Origin: Shewanella baltica
GTDB taxonomy: Bacteria; Pseudomonadota; Gammaproteobacteria; Enterobacterales; Shewanellaceae
Direction: 5' to 3'
NCBI RefSeq assembly: GCF_900456975.1
Contig: NZ_UGYM01000002.1
Location: forward strand, 5,208,001 to 5,272,000
Length of the DNA stretch: 64,000 nucleotides
Under the pieces are notes generated by a model that was not told the DNA's origin, did no database searches, and worked only from the letters and a program-made list of their open reading frames with translations. Positions 1 through 9,268 of the stretch are shown piece by piece (position 1 is the first letter of the stretch; each line of letters opens with the position of its first letter). Position numbers and translations under genes: made by a program.

Positions 1-19
1 TTGCCATGTGTTGTTCTCG

Positions 20-292
20 CTAACCTCGTTTAGTGACAATCAGTACCCTGCCAAATTCAGCATGCACATCGACAGGCGTGATAGCGACGATATGGTCGAG
101 CCTAAGGGATTGTTTATTTTGTTGCTGCTGGATAACAAGCCACTCAGTTTTGTCGGCTCTGGTCTGCGTGGTGATGGCTTGACCTTGGCACTGCGTGCCA
201 TCAATCAACTCAATCTTGAGTTGATAACCGCGCAGGCAGGCAAGTTCGAGGTAATCGTAGTGCTCACAGGGGATCATCTTATAGTCAGACAT
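20..292 (-). CDS. rof: Rho-binding antiterminator, Rof family
   Basis: A 90-residue protein of the Rof/YaeO family, which binds the Rho hexamer and inhibits Rho-dependent termination in enterobacteria. The N-terminal CEHYDYLELAC segment matches the conserved C-x-Y-D-x-LELAC motif of E. coli Rof, and the strand pattern ending in LRLDHIVAI fits its Sm-like fold. Length is normal for the family (about 85-90). No strong Shine-Dalgarno is visible before the ATG at 292. It is a stand-alone gene, divergent from ilvE across a repeat element. Family identity is clear; action on Rho here is inferred. Confidence 0.85.
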   Translation of the reverse strand: MSDYKMIPCEHYDYLELACLRGYQLKIELIDGTQCQGQAITTQTRADKTEWLVIQQQQNKQSLRLDHIVAITPVDVHAEFGRVLIVTKRG

Positions 293-445
293 AGGTTTAT
301 CTCATCGGGAGTTCGACCCCATTGTGGCAAAAATACTTGCCATTGGCATTATGTGTGACCCAATGCGGATTGTTTTATCTTGTATCTAAGGCAGTGTGAA
401 AGGCTGAGCCAAGCATGTTAGCGAGTTTTTTATTGCTTAGACCTT

Positions 446-772
446 TATACCCAAGCTACCTGAAGATACGAGTTTCAGAGCGCCTAGGGTGCTTCAATTC
501 AAGGCGCATCAATGACAGAATGTCGGTCACCTTTTGAATTGATGCAACACGGAAGTGGAGTTCCCTAGGCGCTCCGTCCCGGCGGGTTTTAATGCACTTT
601 ATGCTGTGTTGGTTATTTTTAACTTAGCCCACTAGGTCCGCAAATAACCGCAATCGCCATGGATGGCGTGAATGCCATTTATGCAGGAGCAATAAAGGGC
701 CTTGCCTAAAGTGCGTTACCATTCCGTTAACATCAGCCGCTGAATCCTGCATCTTCAGATTGTTTGGGTATA
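446..772. mobile_element. MITE-like intergenic element with 22-bp terminal inverted repeats
   Basis: The 550-bp gap between rof and ilvE is mostly one structured element. Its left end (446-467) and right end (751-772) are inverted repeats of 22 bp with 19 matches, both starting TATACCCAA at the outer edge. Inside is a perfect 11-bp inverted pair, AGCGCCTAGGG at 479-489 and CCCTAGGCGCT at 563-573. No open reading frame of useful size lies within it, so it would be non-autonomous. No convincing target-site duplication was found by eye. It could also be a long cruciform-type repeat rather than a transposon derivative. Confidence 0.6.
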
Positions 773-788
773 GATATGCGCGCCCCTC

Positions 789-817
789 TTGACTTTATTC
801 CTGTCGCTCCCTAGTCT
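789..817 (+). promoter_or_regulatory. Candidate sigma70 promoter of ilvE
   Basis: TTGACT (789-794) and TAGTCT (812-817) are separated by 17 bp, just downstream of the repeat element and about 30 bp before the ilvE start. This suggests ilvE has its own promoter. Prediction from sequence only. Confidence 0.5.
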
Positions 818-845
818 GCTTGTTCAGTAATCAAGGTGGTATGCG

Positions 846-1937
846 ATGGAAATAACTTACAATTTAAAACCTGCGTCCGAGCGCCGTACTGAGCAATTCA
901 AGCCCGAGGGGAATGTGGGCTTTGGTAGCCTCAGAACCGATCATATGTTTTTGATGGATTATCATGATGGAGAATGGTGCGATCCGCGCATCGTTCCTTA
1001 TGGTCCATTTGAAATGGCACCGGGTGCAATGGCGTTGCATTATGGCCAGTCGATCTTCGAAGGCGCGAAAGCCTTTATGCACGAAGATGGCGAGATTTAT
1101 ACTTTCCGCATTAATAAGAATGCCGAGCGGATGAATCGCTCCGCCGATATCGTCTGTATTCCTAATATCGATGAACAAGTGCAGATGGATGCGATCAATG
1201 CGTTGATCGATGTCGATCGCCTGTGGTTCCCGATGCAAGAAGGTGCGTGTCTGTATATTCGCCCCTTTATTTTTGCGACCGAAGACCGTCTCTCTGTTAG
1301 CCCAAGCACGCGTTATACCTTCTGTGTGGTATTAAGCCCAAGTGGTGCTTATTACGCAGCGGGCGTGAACAAAGGCATACGCTTATTGATCAGCAAAACT
1401 TTCCATCGCGCGGTATCGGGTGGCACTGGTGCCTCAAAAGCGGCGGGTAACTATGCGGCGTCGTTGCGTGCGGGTAAAGCCGCGGCAGCCTTTGGTGCAT
1501 CGCAAGTGTTATATCTCGACTCGACCAATCAACAGATTGAAGAAGCGGGCGCGATGAACCATTTCCACATATTAAAAGATGGCACTGTGATCATTCCGAC
1601 CTTCACCGATACCATTCTTAAGTCGATCACCTCGCAATCCATCATGGAATTGGGTGAGATGCTTGGTTGTGAAGTGCGCCAAGAGACTGTCATGCTTGAT
1701 CAATTTATCGCCGATATCGAATCTGGTGAAATTATCGAAGCGGGTGGTTTCGGGACTGCGGCTGTGGTTTCAGCTGTGGGTTCCTACATTTTTGAAGATG
1801 GCCACATAGTCACTGTCGGTAATGGTGAAGTGGGCGAGCATGTTCAGCGCATCTACAAACTGTATACCGAAATCCAAAAGGGCCACATTCAAGGTCCTGA
1901 AGGCTGGGTTAAGCGTGTTGAACGTTTAGCAAAGTAA
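846..1937 (+). CDS. ilvE: Branched-chain amino acid aminotransferase
   Basis: PLP-dependent class IV transaminase doing the last step of valine, leucine and isoleucine synthesis (and first of degradation) with glutamate/2-oxoglutarate, in the cytosol. At 363 residues it is the longer, eukaryote-like BCAT type rather than the about 309-residue E. coli IlvE. The PLP lysine is expected at about K198 in TGASKAAGNYA; HYGQSIFEGAKAF near residue 65 and the GTAAVVSAVG segment are typical. The start is supported by AAGGTGG at 833-839, 6 nt upstream. Unlike the E. coli ilvGMEDA arrangement, it is separate from the ilvGMDA operon at 28.6 kb and is monocistronic, followed by a terminator. Confidence 0.95.
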   Translation: MEITYNLKPASERRTEQFKPEGNVGFGSLRTDHMFLMDYHDGEWCDPRIVPYGPFEMAPGAMALHYGQSIFEGAKAFMHEDGEIYTFRINKNAERMNRSADIVCIPNIDEQVQMDAINALIDVDRLWFPMQEGACLYIRPFIFATEDRLSVSPSTRYTFCVVLSPSGAYYAAGVNKGIRLLISKTFHRAVSGGTGASKAAGNYAASLRAGKAAAAFGASQVLYLDSTNQQIEEAGAMNHFHILKDGTVIIPTFTDTILKSITSQSIMELGEMLGCEVRQETVMLDQFIADIESGEIIEAGGFGTAAVVSAVGSYIFEDGHIVTVGNGEVGEHVQRIYKLYTEIQKGHIQGPEGWVKRVERLAK

Positions 1938-1956
1938 GGATGTTGTGGTGATGATT

Positions 1957-1979
1957 AAAGGCTCCTAGGAGCCTTTTTT
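1957..1979 (+). terminator. Rho-independent terminator of ilvE
   Basis: AAAGGCTC / GAGCCTTT stem with a CTAG loop followed by a T run, 20 bp after the ilvE stop. Because the A side is also A-rich it may serve the convergent gene at 2033 weakly as well. Confidence 0.8.
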
Positions 1980-2032
1980 ATTGGCTATTTTTGACGATGA
2001 CATTTGTAGGCTTCGCCTCAAATCAAACCAAA

Positions 2033-5000
2033 TCAAATCGGCTGTGGCTTAGATTGATTCTTGAGTAAAGTTAAAAAATCCGCGGCACTTAAGGGTTTAC
2101 TGAGTAAGAAACCTTGTACTTGATCGCAACCCTGCATCGCCAAGAAGTTGAGCTGTTCTTGGGTCTCTACGCCTTCGGCGACAACGTTCAGGTCTAAGCT
2201 GTGAGCGAGGGCAATAATGGCGCTGGTGATGGCCGCATCGTCAGGATCATTGGTGATGTCTCTGACGAACTCTCGATCGATTTTCAGCGTGTCTATCGGG
2301 AAGCGTTTGAGATAACTTAGGCTCGAATAACCCGTCCCAAAATCATCCACCGCTATGGTCAAGCCTAGGGCCTTTAGTTTAGATAGAATACTGACTGACT
2401 CCTGCGGATTGCCCATGATCATCGACTCTGTCAGTTCAAGCTCAAGGGATTGTGCCGGGAGACCTGAAACCGCTAAGGCAACTTCTATAGTGGAGATAAT
2501 ATCGGCCTTAAGTTGGCGAGCCGATAGGTTAACGGCGACAGTGATACCGTTGAATCCTAAGCTGTTCCATTCGGCTAATTGCTGGCAAGCTTGATTGATC
2601 ACCCAATGGCCAATTTGGGTGATGATGCCGGTTTCTTCCGCCAGCGGAATAAACTCGACGGGGGAAATGGGGCCAAGTTCAGTGTGATGCCAACGTAAAA
2701 GCGCTTCTATCCCAGTCAGCGAGCCATCTTTTAAACAGAACTTAGGCTGATAAACTAAGCTCAACTCGTTGCGCTGAATCGCCTCTTTTAACCCACTTTC
2801 GAGTTGCACATGGCGAGTGGCAATTTCATTTAACTTAGAAGTATAAAACTGGAAGTTATTTCTACCTGAGGATTTCGCGTGGTACATGGCTGTATCGGCA
2901 AATTTAATCAGCGAGTCGGCATTATCAGCATCATTTGGATAGAGACTGATGCCGATGGAGGTCGAAATGGTTAGCGTTTTATCGTCCAATAAGAAGGGCG
3001 TTTGGAATGCTCTGAGTACTTTCTCTGAGATCAAAGTGGCGGCTTTGGTTTTCGCCACCCCTTCTAAAATAATGGTAAATTCATCACCACCTAGGCGTGC
3101 GACCGTATCGCCATCACGCACCGCATTTTGCAGTCTTCTGGCTACCGCTTTGAGCAGTAAATCGCCGACATGGTGCCCCATGGAGTCGTTGATATGTTTA
3201 AAGCGGTCGAGATCTAAAAACAGTAAGGCGACGATATTGTTCGCCCTATGCGCTTGGGTTATCGCGTGATTGAGCCTGTCTTGGAATAAGGTTCGGTTTG
3301 GCAGGCCCGTTAAGGTGTCGAAACTGGCGAGGAAACGCAGATCTTCTTCGGCTTTTTTCCGCTGTGTGATGTCGGTAAATACGGCGACGAAGTGACTGGT
3401 TTCACCTTTAATATCGATAACTTGGTTGATCTCAAGCCAGACTAAAATCGCCTGCCGTTGTTTATTGCGGATCCACAGCTCCCCGACCCAATGTTTATGG
3501 CGCAGTAGCTGTTGTTCAATGGTATTGAACAATTCTCGCTGTTGGCGCCCAAAGGCTAAATGAATGAAATGCCTGTCGGTGATTTGGCGCTCTGTGTAGC
3601 CAGTAATGGCACAAAATGCGGGATTAACCGAGCGAATGCGATAATCTAGGCCCGCCACGACAACCGCTTCATTCATACTGTTGAGCACTTGCGAGGACAA
3701 TACCAGCTCGTTCTCAATCAGTTTACGAGAGGTGATATTACGGTTAGTCCCTGTCATGCGGATTGGGTTATCTAAGCTATCTTTTTCAACCACTTTGCCA
3801 CGGTCTAAAATCCACACCCAATTACCCGGTGAGCGTTCGACACGGTACTCAGCTTCGAAGAAAGGCGAGCGGCCTTGAAGGTGCTCGTTTAGCTCAAGTT
3901 TGAATCTCTCTCTGTCTTCAGAGTGCATGCTCTCATGGGCAATATTGCTGCTGTTCCAATGGGGAATCGAAGAGTCCATATTGGTACGATAGACTTGGTT
4001 TTCGGCTATGTTCCAGTCCCACATGCCATCGCCAGACGCCCAAAGTGCCAGCTTTAGCCGCTCTTCTGAGGCGCGGATACTGGTTTCAAATTCACGTTGC
4101 TGTTGGCGTTTGTTCCTACGCCAGATAATGGCCCAAGCCAGCAGTCCTAAAGTGAGTAAGAAATAGAGGATATAGGCGAATTGAGTGCGATAGAAGGGGG
4201 CTTGCACATTCAGATCGACAAGCAGCGCATAGGCACCTTCTGAGTTATATTGCAGCCCATGACGAACATGTAATCGGTAATGGCCAGGATTGATGTTAGT
4301 AAAGGTGATTTCATTGCCTGTGGGTAGCTCATGCCATCTGTTATCAAACCCTTCGAGATAATAGCTGAAACGGTTTTTACCCGTGTAGCTGAAATCCAAT
4401 GAGGTCACCTCAAAACTGACTAGCTGATCGCTATAGTCCATCACTATGCTAGGGGGGCGGCTTAAATCGAGAATCGTGTGGCCTTTTCCCGCAATGCTAT
4501 AGCCAGTGAGCGCGACTTTGACATCTGGTCGTTGATCTGGAATCGACTGGGGATTGAAACGATTGATGCCGTTAATACCGCCAAACCAGAGATCGCCATC
4601 GCTGTCCTGAAGTTTTACACCGCCGTTAAACTCCAGTGCCTGCAAACCTTCTTGTTCGTTGAATATGATGATGCGATTGGTTTTAGGGTTAAGTTTACCT
4701 ATGCCGGCATTGCTGCTAAACCAAATGTTATGTTCTTGGTCCTCAAGTAAGGCGTAGATGGTATCGCTTGGTAATCCCTGCTCGCGGGTGTAATGAGTAA
4801 AGCCTGCATCGGCACCTTGGGAAGATAACTTACTGATCCCGCCATGGGTGGCGAACCATACCTCACCCGCCTGAGTCACCAAAATATCGCGGACACGGTT
4901 GTTGATTAAGCTTTTCTTATTAGAGGATTGATGGAAGTAAGATTTACCTATCCCCGTTTTCATATCCAGTTTCAGCAGGCCATTGAGTGTGCCTATCCAA

Positions 5001-6559
5001 AGCGTATCTTTGTGTGCTCTTAGGATTAAAAGCTGGTTTTGTGCCGGATAGAAATTATCAATATGTGCCAATGAGATAAAAGTAAACTCATCGGTATCTA
5101 TAGCTTTGCGATAGATGGCATGGGTCGTTGCTACCCAGAGATGACCTTGATCATCAATGTCTAGATTGCGAATATAATTGGCTTCAGAGCCTTGGTCCGT
5201 ACTTGTAGTGACCTTGAGTAATTGGAAATCGCCCTCTGGCGACAGCCGACCGAGTCCATAGTTAGTGGCAAACCAGAGCACGCCAGCTTTGTCTTGATCA
5301 ATATCTCGCAGGATGAGGTTTAAATTGCGTTGATGCATTCCTAAGGCGTTCGCAAATAGCTCCGTATAATGCTCATATTTTCCATCGGCTAATATGCGCT
5401 TAAGCCCTGCGCCTTCAGTGCCTATCCAAAGGGCATTATCTTTGCTGCGGAATAAGGTGCGAATATTGTTGCTCTGTTGCGACAGCTCCGTGGTGTATTC
5501 GAAAATATGCTGAAAATACTGGCGACGGGTATTAATTTTATCTAATCCCGAATAACTGGCGCCTAGCCATAAGTTGCCAAAGGGATCTTGTAGTAAACTC
5601 AGTATGTTATTTTCACTGATACTGTTAGTGCGCTTAGGATCGTATCTATGGTAGGTCGCTGTGAATAAATTATCATTTTTCTCGAGTTGAATGAGACCCG
5701 CTTCAGGCCCGACGACCCAAAAGTCACCCTGTTCGGTTTGGATAAAATCCTTAATGTAAGGCACGTTATCGTCAGTCTGCCAAAGGATTTCGCCCTGCTG
5801 CGAGGCCAAGTTGTAGTGCCATAGTTGTCCACCAAGGGCTAAAGTGATCGAGTAGGCCGAGTTCGCCCGAATTTGATAGGTGGTGACATTTTGCGGCACG
5901 TTTAAGCGAGTGATGGTATTCGCACTGACGGCAAAGGTGCCGCTATCTTGGGTACCTGCCAGCAGGTACGTGTTTTCAACATTGGCTAAGCTAGTGATAT
6001 AGGGCTCGACGCTGTTACCTAAACTGACCTGGGTAATGCGTTTGGTTTTGGTCGATAGGGAAAATAGTCCTGCTTTAGTACCAATCCAGAGTGTATTACC
6101 CACTATGCTGAGTTTGGTGGTGCGGGGATCGGTCAGACCTTGTTCTTGGCCAAAGTGCTCAAAGGTCCCAGTGCTCAAATCGAGTCGATTGACCCCTTGG
6201 CTGAACGTGGAAACCCAAATGTAGCCTTCTGAATCTTGAATAATGTCAGAGACATAACTTTCAGAAATACTGCTAGGATCGTTGGGAGAGTGGGTGAAAA
6301 TGGTGAAGTTATGACCGTTGTAGGCATGCAAACCATCTTGAGTTCCAATCCACAACATGCCAGCACTGTCCATAAACAGGCTGGTAATCGTATTCTGGTT
6401 GAGACCATCTTCACTGCGAATATGTTCAAATTTAAGCTGCGTGAAAGCGGCGCTCAATGGTTGCGCTAATCCATTGCACGAGATCCCCCACAAACTTAGG
6501 ATACAAAGCGCGCCTAGCACTAGCTTGTGGATTAGTTGACTCAAATTTTCCCCTACCAA
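2033..6559 (-). CDS. Hybrid sensor: propeller repeats, Y_Y_Y, TM, PAS, GGDEF, EAL
   Basis: A 1508-residue membrane c-di-GMP protein. Residues about 1-32 form a signal peptide or first membrane segment. Residues about 40-690 hold many two-component-regulator propeller repeats (recurring LWIGT, LWFGG, IWFSS strands), followed by a Y_Y_Y domain near 700-785 and a membrane segment at about 792-812. Cytoplasmic PAS/PAC domains cover about 840-1080. The GGDEF domain has an intact RLGGDEF near 1156. The EAL domain is intact: EALLRW near 1285, then VNLSARQ, ELTES, DDFGTGYSSL and EGVET. It could therefore act as cyclase, phosphodiesterase or both. The large periplasmic propeller resembles that of hybrid two-component carbohydrate sensors, but the ligand is unknown. 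Monocistronic; convergent with ilvE. Confidence 0.9.
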   Translation of the reverse strand: MVGENLSQLIHKLVLGALCILSLWGISCNGLAQPLSAAFTQLKFEHIRSEDGLNQNTITSLFMDSAGMLWIGTQDGLHAYNGHNFTIFTHSPNDPSSISESYVSDIIQDSEGYIWVSTFSQGVNRLDLSTGTFEHFGQEQGLTDPRTTKLSIVGNTLWIGTKAGLFSLSTKTKRITQVSLGNSVEPYITSLANVENTYLLAGTQDSGTFAVSANTITRLNVPQNVTTYQIRANSAYSITLALGGQLWHYNLASQQGEILWQTDDNVPYIKDFIQTEQGDFWVVGPEAGLIQLEKNDNLFTATYHRYDPKRTNSISENNILSLLQDPFGNLWLGASYSGLDKINTRRQYFQHIFEYTTELSQQSNNIRTLFRSKDNALWIGTEGAGLKRILADGKYEHYTELFANALGMHQRNLNLILRDIDQDKAGVLWFATNYGLGRLSPEGDFQLLKVTTSTDQGSEANYIRNLDIDDQGHLWVATTHAIYRKAIDTDEFTFISLAHIDNFYPAQNQLLILRAHKDTLWIGTLNGLLKLDMKTGIGKSYFHQSSNKKSLINNRVRDILVTQAGEVWFATHGGISKLSSQGADAGFTHYTREQGLPSDTIYALLEDQEHNIWFSSNAGIGKLNPKTNRIIIFNEQEGLQALEFNGGVKLQDSDGDLWFGGINGINRFNPQSIPDQRPDVKVALTGYSIAGKGHTILDLSRPPSIVMDYSDQLVSFEVTSLDFSYTGKNRFSYYLEGFDNRWHELPTGNEITFTNINPGHYRLHVRHGLQYNSEGAYALLVDLNVQAPFYRTQFAYILYFLLTLGLLAWAIIWRRNKRQQQREFETSIRASEERLKLALWASGDGMWDWNIAENQVYRTNMDSSIPHWNSSNIAHESMHSEDRERFKLELNEHLQGRSPFFEAEYRVERSPGNWVWILDRGKVVEKDSLDNPIRMTGTNRNITSRKLIENELVLSSQVLNSMNEAVVVAGLDYRIRSVNPAFCAITGYTERQITDRHFIHLAFGRQQRELFNTIEQQLLRHKHWVGELWIRNKQRQAILVWLEINQVIDIKGETSHFVAVFTDITQRKKAEEDLRFLASFDTLTGLPNRTLFQDRLNHAITQAHRANNIVALLFLDLDRFKHINDSMGHHVGDLLLKAVARRLQNAVRDGDTVARLGGDEFTIILEGVAKTKAATLISEKVLRAFQTPFLLDDKTLTISTSIGISLYPNDADNADSLIKFADTAMYHAKSSGRNNFQFYTSKLNEIATRHVQLESGLKEAIQRNELSLVYQPKFCLKDGSLTGIEALLRWHHTELGPISPVEFIPLAEETGIITQIGHWVINQACQQLAEWNSLGFNGITVAVNLSARQLKADIISTIEVALAVSGLPAQSLELELTESMIMGNPQESVSILSKLKALGLTIAVDDFGTGYSSLSYLKRFPIDTLKIDREFVRDITNDPDDAAITSAIIALAHSLDLNVVAEGVETQEQLNFLAMQGCDQVQGFLLSKPLSAADFLTLLKNQSKPQPI

Positions 6560-6881
6560 AAAACGGACCCATCCTGATTAGGTTTCTATTTAGTTTAGTT
6601 CTTAGCCTAGACCTTAAATGCCATTTTGTTGTAAAAACTTTAGCTTAAATTGCTGACTTGGTTTAAAAACAACCAAAATCGATGGGCGCGATTCTGTCAT
6701 CGATAACGCGATAGTTCAAATATGCTGTTTTAGTGTCTTTGTGCTGGTTATGACGAGCTTTTTTTCCAGTGTTTAAGCTTAAGAATCTTAGCACTGTTTA
6801 AGATTGGCCAACATATGATGCTGCGACAAATGCAGCGAAAACCAGTGCGCAGAGTCACTAAAATCATGAGGGCGAATAGAA

Positions 6882-6917
6882 AAAGACCTTGCCGGAAGGG
6901 GGAGAAGCAAGGTCTTT
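6882..6917 (-). terminator. Terminator-like hairpin ending the prp operon
   Basis: An 11-bp perfect stem (AAAGACCTTGC at 6882-6892 with GCAAGGTCTTT at 6907-6917) and a 14-nt loop, about 60 bp after the last gene of the prp cluster. The T tract on the minus strand is short (TTTTCTATT). The rest of the 415-bp gap (6560-6974) shows no gene. Confidence 0.65.
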
Positions 6918-6974
6918 GGTTGAACTGTTTTAGCGTTTAGATGGCAGGGGTAAACTTGCATTGACTCAGTTACG

Positions 6975-7829
6975 TCAATAGCCGAGGTCAAGATCCAAAT
7001 ACGCTTGTGTATTTATGATCCGTTCACGCTCTGCAAACGACACCATCTGCTCGGCAATACTGCCACTGTCACCTTGCTCGAGAATGGTGCGTAAGGTGTG
7101 CTGACAAGCATGGATAGTCGCTCGCTGTAAGTCTGAGGGAATAATGATGAACTTGTATCCCAATGCTTGCAGTCTGTCCTTCGACACCAGCGGTGTTTTA
7201 CCACTGTGGAACATATTGATGAGCTTAGGCTGCTTGATATGCTTAGCGATCAATTCAATTTGCTCAACGGTTTCTGGCGCTTCGACAAAAATCACGTCGG
7301 CACCCGCTGCTAAATACGCATGTGATCGTTCCATTGCAGCGTCGAATCCTTCAACGGCGATCGCATCAGTGCGGGCAATTAAGGTAAAATCTGGGTCAGT
7401 TTGGCTATCCTTGGCAACACGGATTTTGTGCACCATTTCTTGGGTACTCACCAAAGATTTATCATTCAGATGGCCGCAGCGCTTTGGAAAGGTTTGATCT
7501 TCCAAGTGCAATGCTGCGACACCTGCTCGCTCAAAGGCTTTCACTGTACGGCTCACGTTGATGGCATTACCAAACCCAGTATCTGCATCCGCTATGATGG
7601 GCACTTGGGTCACTTCGACCATTTGCTCGAGTCGATGCAACACTTCGCTAAAGCTCAGCATGCCTATATCGGGGAAACCACAACTTCTCGCAATCGCGCC
7701 GCCACTGGCATAAATCAGCTTAAACCCCGCCTGTTCGGCTAAACGTGCGGTCATGCCATCGTAAACGCCTGGGGCGACGTGAATATCGCTACCACTGAGC
7801 ATTTGTCGTAATGCCGTTGTTTTTTTCAT
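6975..7829 (-). CDS. Isocitrate lyase/PEP mutase family protein, second PrpB-like lyase
   Basis: A 284-residue TIM-barrel enzyme of the ICL/PEPM superfamily. Visible family signatures are GVYDGMTARLAEQAGF at the N terminus, DADTGFG (metal-binding Asp), LEDQ, and PKRCGH, the KRCGH active-site loop with the catalytic Cys of methylisocitrate/isocitrate lyases. It is only moderately similar to the true prpB product at 13372 (which reads DIDTGWGG and QKRCGH). It is the last gene of the prp cluster, 55 bp after prpF. Plausible roles are a second 2-methylisocitrate lyase, a dimethylmalate lyase-like enzyme or an oxaloacetate decarboxylase; sequence alone does not decide. Carbon-carbon lyase chemistry is likely, substrate uncertain. 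Confidence 0.8.
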   Translation of the reverse strand: MKKTTALRQMLSGSDIHVAPGVYDGMTARLAEQAGFKLIYASGGAIARSCGFPDIGMLSFSEVLHRLEQMVEVTQVPIIADADTGFGNAINVSRTVKAFERAGVAALHLEDQTFPKRCGHLNDKSLVSTQEMVHKIRVAKDSQTDPDFTLIARTDAIAVEGFDAAMERSHAYLAAGADVIFVEAPETVEQIELIAKHIKQPKLINMFHSGKTPLVSKDRLQALGYKFIIIPSDLQRATIHACQHTLRTILEQGDSGSIAEQMVSFAERERIINTQAYLDLDLGY

Positions 7830-7884
7830 TTGAATCGTCTTCCTTGTGTGCCTTTAGCGATTGAACCTAAAACCAGATAAACGA

Positions 7885-9108
7885 TTAGAAACACTCGCTC
7901 GGCACTCGCACAAAACCTTCCATTAGCACGCGGGCGCTGCGGCTCATAATGGCTTTAACGACTGTCCATTCGCCGTCAACCATTGACGCCTCAGCCCCAA
8001 CACGCAGCGTGCCTGAGGGATGACCAAAACGCACTGCATCTATTTTGTCCTTAATGTCTCCACCAGCGGCTAAGTTAACTAAGGTGCCGGGGATTGCTGC
8101 TGCTGTGCCAATTGCCACTGCTGCTGTGCCCATCATGGCGTGGTGCAGTTTGCCCATCGACAGTGCGCGCACGAGCAAGTCGATATCATCGGTATTGACG
8201 GGTTTGCCGCTCGATGACACATAGGCTTTGGGTTTAGCAACAAAGGCGACCTTGGGCGTATGTTGGCGTGTAATGGCCTCATCTATATGCGAAATCAAGC
8301 CCATACGCACAGCGCCATAGGCGCGAATGGTTTCAAATTTAGCCAGTGTCGCCGTGTCGCTATTAATATCATCCTGCAGCTCAGTGCCTGTGTAGCCTAA
8401 GTCCTCTGCATTGATAAAAATGGTGGGAATGCCAGCGTTAATCATAGTGGCCTTAAAGCTGCCAATACCCGGCACTTCTAGTACATCAACAACATTGCCG
8501 GTCGGGAACATGCTGCCACTCCCTCCGTTAGAATTGGCATCTTCGTCCGCAGCCGGATTCATAAATTCGATTTGCACTTCGGCCGCGGGAAAGGTCACAC
8601 CATCGAGCTCAAAATCACCGGTTTCTTGCACTTCACCTTGGGTGATGGGTACATGGGCGATAATGGTTTTGCCTATGTTGGCTTGCCAAATACGCACAGT
8701 GCAGATGCCATTGTGTGGAATGCGGGCCGTATCAATTAAGCCATTGCTGATGGCAAAGGCGCCGACGGCGGCGGTTAAGTTGCCGCAGTTGCCGCTCCAA
8801 TCGACAAAGGGTTTGTCGATGGCCACTTGGCCGAACAGGTAATCGACATCGTGATCGGTTTGAGTGCTAGGGGAGAGGATCACAGTTTTACTGGTGCTTG
8901 AGGTGGCTGCACCCATGCCATCAATTTGTTTGCCGTAGGGATCTGGGCTGCCAATCACTCGCAGCAGTAGCGCATCACGAGCAGGGCCAGCAACTCGTGC
9001 GGCTTTAGGCAAATCCTGCAGCCGGAAAAACACGCCTTTACTGGTGCCGCCGCGCATATAGGTCGCAGCAACTTTGATTTGCGGCGCGTGGGGTGTTGAA
9101 GCATTCAT
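7885..9108 (-). CDS. prpF: 2-methylaconitate cis-trans isomerase (AcnD accessory)
   Basis: A 407-residue protein of the PrpF family with a diaminopimelate epimerase-like fold. The N-terminal YMRGGTSKGVFF and the internal DWSGNCGNLTAAVGAFA are family hallmarks; the second carries the conserved Cys of the epimerase fold. It isomerises the trans-2-methylaconitate made by AcnD to the cis isomer used in the methylcitrate cycle. It lies after acnD in the prp operon, with a 160-bp gap (9109-9268) that contains several GATTCGA-like words but no gene. Cytosolic. Confidence 0.93.
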   Translation of the reverse strand: MNASTPHAPQIKVAATYMRGGTSKGVFFRLQDLPKAARVAGPARDALLLRVIGSPDPYGKQIDGMGAATSSTSKTVILSPSTQTDHDVDYLFGQVAIDKPFVDWSGNCGNLTAAVGAFAISNGLIDTARIPHNGICTVRIWQANIGKTIIAHVPITQGEVQETGDFELDGVTFPAAEVQIEFMNPAADEDANSNGGSGSMFPTGNVVDVLEVPGIGSFKATMINAGIPTIFINAEDLGYTGTELQDDINSDTATLAKFETIRAYGAVRMGLISHIDEAITRQHTPKVAFVAKPKAYVSSSGKPVNTDDIDLLVRALSMGKLHHAMMGTAAVAIGTAAAIPGTLVNLAAGGDIKDKIDAVRFGHPSGTLRVGAEASMVDGEWTVVKAIMSRSARVLMEGFVRVPSECF

Positions 9109-9268
9109 AGATTGACTCCAAAAGGACTCCCAATGGAATCCAAATGAGCGCCAGTAACTTAATTGGGGAAGTTATTGGCGCTCGGTTTAGCTAGCTTATC
9201 TTTAGCTGATATTCGTGTTTTACTTGAGCCGAGCCTTGATTCAAGACTCGACTCAAACAAGATTCGAT

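Noticed and set aside
864..1309. Minus-strand frames inside ilvE
   Set aside because: Shadows of the well-supported ilvE gene in other frames.
6788..6991. 67-codon frame before the second PrpB-like lyase
   Set aside because: It spans the terminator hairpin and overlaps the gene end; no coding signals.
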